64,000 nucleotides of DNA from Epiperipatus broadwayi. Its lineage: Eukaryota > Onychophora > Udeonychophora > Euonychophora > Peripatidae. A model generated the notes under the pieces. That model saw only the letters and a program-made list of their open reading frames with translations. It was not told the DNA's origin and searched no databases. The stretch lies in assembly GCA_028023455.1 (NCBI GenBank), contig JAQFVV010012498.1, positions 3,562,797-3,626,796 of the forward strand. Direction: 5' to 3'. The position numbers and the translations under genes were made by a program. Below, piece by piece: positions 62,420 to 64,000 of the stretch; the first letter of the stretch is position 1; each line of letters begins with the position of its first letter.

Positions 62420-63160
62420 TGAATTATTTGATCTTAGGACTTTTCAGTCTATATTAATTCTCCATTTCATCTCAAGAAACTGATATATATGACCATATAT
62501 ATGCAAAAAAATAAATGATATCCAATATATGTATTTTGTGCAGAATCAGCACTCATATGTTGGGCTGGATCATAATCTCCAGCACATATATGCAATCAAT
62601 GCTCAATTTATATTAAGATAGCAACTTATTAAACTTTATTCAACATAATTTAATTGTCTCAACCTTCCAACTATTCAAACATCTATTTTATTAAAAACTG
62701 GCAATGGAATGCTCAAAATCCTTAGTGGATTTGATATTGTAGTCATACCCACATAGAAATCTCATCAATCTGATTCCTTGTTTTAGTGGATCATTGTGAA
62801 GGAATAGGTTGAACTTATACTATGACATAATATATTTTCAAATCCAATAAGGGATTTGAACATTCCATTTTCAATTTTTTAATGAAATGGATGATTGAAT
62901 AATTGGAAATGTGAAAACATTAAAATGTGTCCAGTAAAGTTTAAGGAATTGTTATCTTAATACAAACTTAGCACAATTTGTATATATATGTAGGAGATTA
63001 TGATCTGGTCCAAGTGATGAGTGCTGGTTTTGCACAAAATATGTATATTGGGGATCAGTTATCTTTGTTGCATGTGTGTGGTAATGCGGATTGGTTGCTT
63101 GAGATGAAGTACATGATGAATATAGAATTAAAATTCTGAGTTTAAATCTTTCTAATACAA
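62420..63160. repeat. Family A foldback, 740 bp (copies 7 and 8)
   Basis: A minus-strand copy (62420-62690) and a plus-strand copy (62870-63160) mirror each other. The mirror continues inward through CAATGGAATGCTCAAAATCC (62704-62723) and GGGATTTGAACATTCCATTTTC (62849-62870). The plus copy runs GGAGATTATGATCTGGTCCA, GATGAGTGCTGG, ATATGTATATTGGGGATCA and CATGTGTGTGGT to a decayed B box GAGTTTAAATC at about 63140. This is the most complete form of the family in the window. Confidence 0.85.
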
Positions 63161-63395
63161 ATATATGAAACATTCAATGTAAGCAAATTATAAATATATT
63201 TCATATAAAATCCCTATTTTGTCTGTTGTCTATATGTCCTTCACAATGCTGTTCAATTGGTAGCTTTAACAAATTACTTTTTTTTTATTGATTGATTTAA
63301 CAAATTGTAAAAAGAACAATTTGACAGCATCGAGAAAAATAATAAATAACTATACCTAACTAAATCGTAATTTATATTAGGAGTATTTTATGCAA
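63161..63395. other. A+T-rich DNA before the LTR element
   Basis: Nothing supported. Confidence 0.5.
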
Positions 63396-63460
63396 AGGAA
63401 GTAATTCCATTCTTCATATTTAACAATCCATAATACTTTTCGTGTAGGAAGTAATTCCAC
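63396..63460. repeat. 14-bp direct repeat next to the LTR
   Basis: AGGAAGTAATTCCA occurs at 63396-63409 and 63446-63459. The second copy ends one base before the LTR. Confidence 0.8.
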
Positions 63461-63476
63461 TGTAGTGTATTCGTGG

Positions 63477-63484
63477 TGACGTCA
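63477..63484. promoter_or_regulatory. CRE palindrome in the LTR
   Basis: A perfect TGACGTCA, the consensus site for CREB/ATF proteins, lies 17 bp into the U3 end and about 90 bp upstream of the TATA-like box. Function is inferred from the motif alone. Confidence 0.55.
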
Positions 63485-63570
63485 CAGTTACTGCAGAATG
63501 AATATTATCGGAACTGCGAGACTTGAGAGGGACACCATGTTAGGACGGTGATTATGCTTCCCTAGTATTT

Positions 63571-63601
63571 TATAAGCATTATGTATAGTAATAGTAATAA
63601 A
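63571..63601 (+). promoter_or_regulatory. LTR TATA-like box and poly(A) signal
   Basis: TATAAG at 63571-63576 and AATAAA at 63596-63601, 20 bp apart. Such close spacing is common in short LTRs where U3 and R are compact. Confidence 0.5.
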
Positions 63602-63657
63602 TGATTAACTAGTAAAGTGTTGTTTGTGTTATTTGTATTCGTGATACACAACACTTT

Positions 63658-63670
63658 TGGCGACGAGGAT
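63658..63670 (+). promoter_or_regulatory. Primer binding site for tRNA-Ser
   Basis: TGGCGACGAGGAT is the exact complement of the 3' end of animal tRNA-Ser(GCT), including CCA, as I recall that tRNA. It lies 4 nt after the LTR end. This site is known from Mag-like Gypsy elements. Confidence 0.88.
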
Positions 63671-63776
63671 GAGATTCTGCTAGCTGCATTATTTTCTTTA
63701 CCTTGGGATTACGGCAAGAAACTACAGAAATACTTTTTCTTCGCGAAGATGTTCAACAAGGCGTTAATGCTCAAGG

Positions 63777-64000
63777 ATGGCAACTGTCGGGAAGTTATCT
63801 GCATTCGACATCGAGTTCCCACAACTATGGGATACGTATGCATCGCAAGTCGAATTTTATTGTCTGGCGAATGATATTACAAGTGAAGACAAGAAACGAG
63901 CTACTTTGTTGGCAGCCTGCAGACTACAAACGCTATCGATATTGCGGTCTTTGATAGCCCCAGATCAGCCGTTAGAAAAGTCATATGACGAGCTCACCGC
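63777..64000 (+). CDS. gag: Gag polyprotein, N-terminal 74 residues (runs off window)
   Basis: The frame starts at the ATG at 63777 (MATVGKLSAFDIEF) and stays open to the window end. It was chosen over two longer-looking frames in this stretch (63617-63874 and 63703-63954) because it alone matches retrotransposon gag: a Phe-Asp start, W-x-x-Y-x-x-Q/R-V-E-x-Y (LWDTYASQVEFY), LANDITSEDKKRATLL, LAAC and LIAPDQPLEKSYDELT. These fit the conserved gag pattern with YF-AN-I, K, LL, G/C and a P-x-x-P-x-x-x-S-Y/F-x-x-L end. It encodes the start of the capsid region. No stop or frameshift is seen, so the element may be intact. Gag and pol continue outside the window. Confidence 0.88.
   Translation, partial: MATVGKLSAFDIEFPQLWDTYASQVEFYCLANDITSEDKKRATLLAACRLQTLSILRSLIAPDQPLEKSYDELT

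Larger units (their letters stand above)
63461..63653 (+). repeat. 5' long terminal repeat, 193 bp
   Basis: Starts TGTAGTGTAT and ends ATACACAACA, a 9-of-10 terminal inverted repeat with the usual TG...CA. Inside are TGACGTCA (63477-63484), a TATAAG box (63571-63576) and AATAAA (63596-63601), in the order expected for U3 and R. A tRNA-Ser primer site follows four bases after its end. It is far less A+T-rich than the surroundings, suggesting a young insertion. The matching 3' LTR would lie outside the window. Confidence 0.82.
63461..64000 (+). mobile_element. Ty3/Gypsy-type LTR retrotransposon, 5' end only
   Basis: The LTR, primer binding site and gag start are in correct order and orientation, and gag is open to the window end. 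Use of tRNA-Ser and the gag sequence suit the Mag-like (C-clade) group. Pol lies beyond 64000, so the clade is inferred. Confidence 0.85.

Noticed and set aside
63617-63954. Two plus-strand frames of 85 and 83 codons near the window end
   Set aside because: They overlap gag in the wrong phases; the frame from the ATG at 63777 carries the gag motifs.

Overview
The window looks like intergenic or intronic DNA from a large, very A+T-rich animal genome. It has no bacterial-style gene packing, no operons, and no recognisable host exon set. What can be read is transposon-derived: two RTE-like LINE copies, two Penelope-like retroelement remnants, a protease remnant of an LTR element, the 5' end of a Ty3/Gypsy-type LTR retrotransposon, tRNA-derived SINE-like copies, and many palindromic (foldback) repeats. 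Long (TA)n and trinucleotide tracts are scattered throughout. This mix would suit a lophotrochozoan such as a mollusc, perhaps a cephalopod. That placement is an impression, not proof.

Layout. 1-6.2 kb: A+T-rich DNA with diverged tandem repeats, a (TTA)n tract and a foldback repeat. 6.77-9.44 kb: a decayed LINE on the minus strand with endonuclease and reverse transcriptase remnants. 9.4-19.6 kb: A+T-rich DNA, (AAT)n, two SINE-like copies and three adjacent palindromes. 20.1-25.2 kb: two Penelope-like remnants, head to head around a compound (AAT)/(GAT) tract. 26.3-29.5 kb: an unrecognised 194-codon ORF, a minisatellite and a minus-strand retropepsin remnant. 29.65-31.79 kb: a LINE reverse transcriptase with an open 622-codon frame, lying exactly between two (TA)n tracts. 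32.07-33.46 kb: an inverted and tandem array of a 337-bp unit. 34-59 kb: A+T-rich DNA with dispersed repeats, minisatellites, (TA)n and (CTA)n tracts and further palindromes. 59.43-60.59 kb: a 1.15-kb hairpin with a hammerhead-like motif in each arm. 62.4-63.16 kb: a 740-bp palindrome of a family also seen at 18.6, 38.4, 38.9 and 47.6 kb. 63.46-64.0 kb: LTR, primer binding site and the start of gag, running off the window end.

The elements do not form a pathway. The common theme is structure: about 15 inverted repeats in 64 kb, several with a (TA)n tract exactly at the hairpin apex, and LINE or Penelope fragments abutting simple repeats. This fits repeated fold-back duplication at A+T-rich tracts plus retrotransposition. 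All family assignments were made by eye from motifs; no alignment or database search was run.
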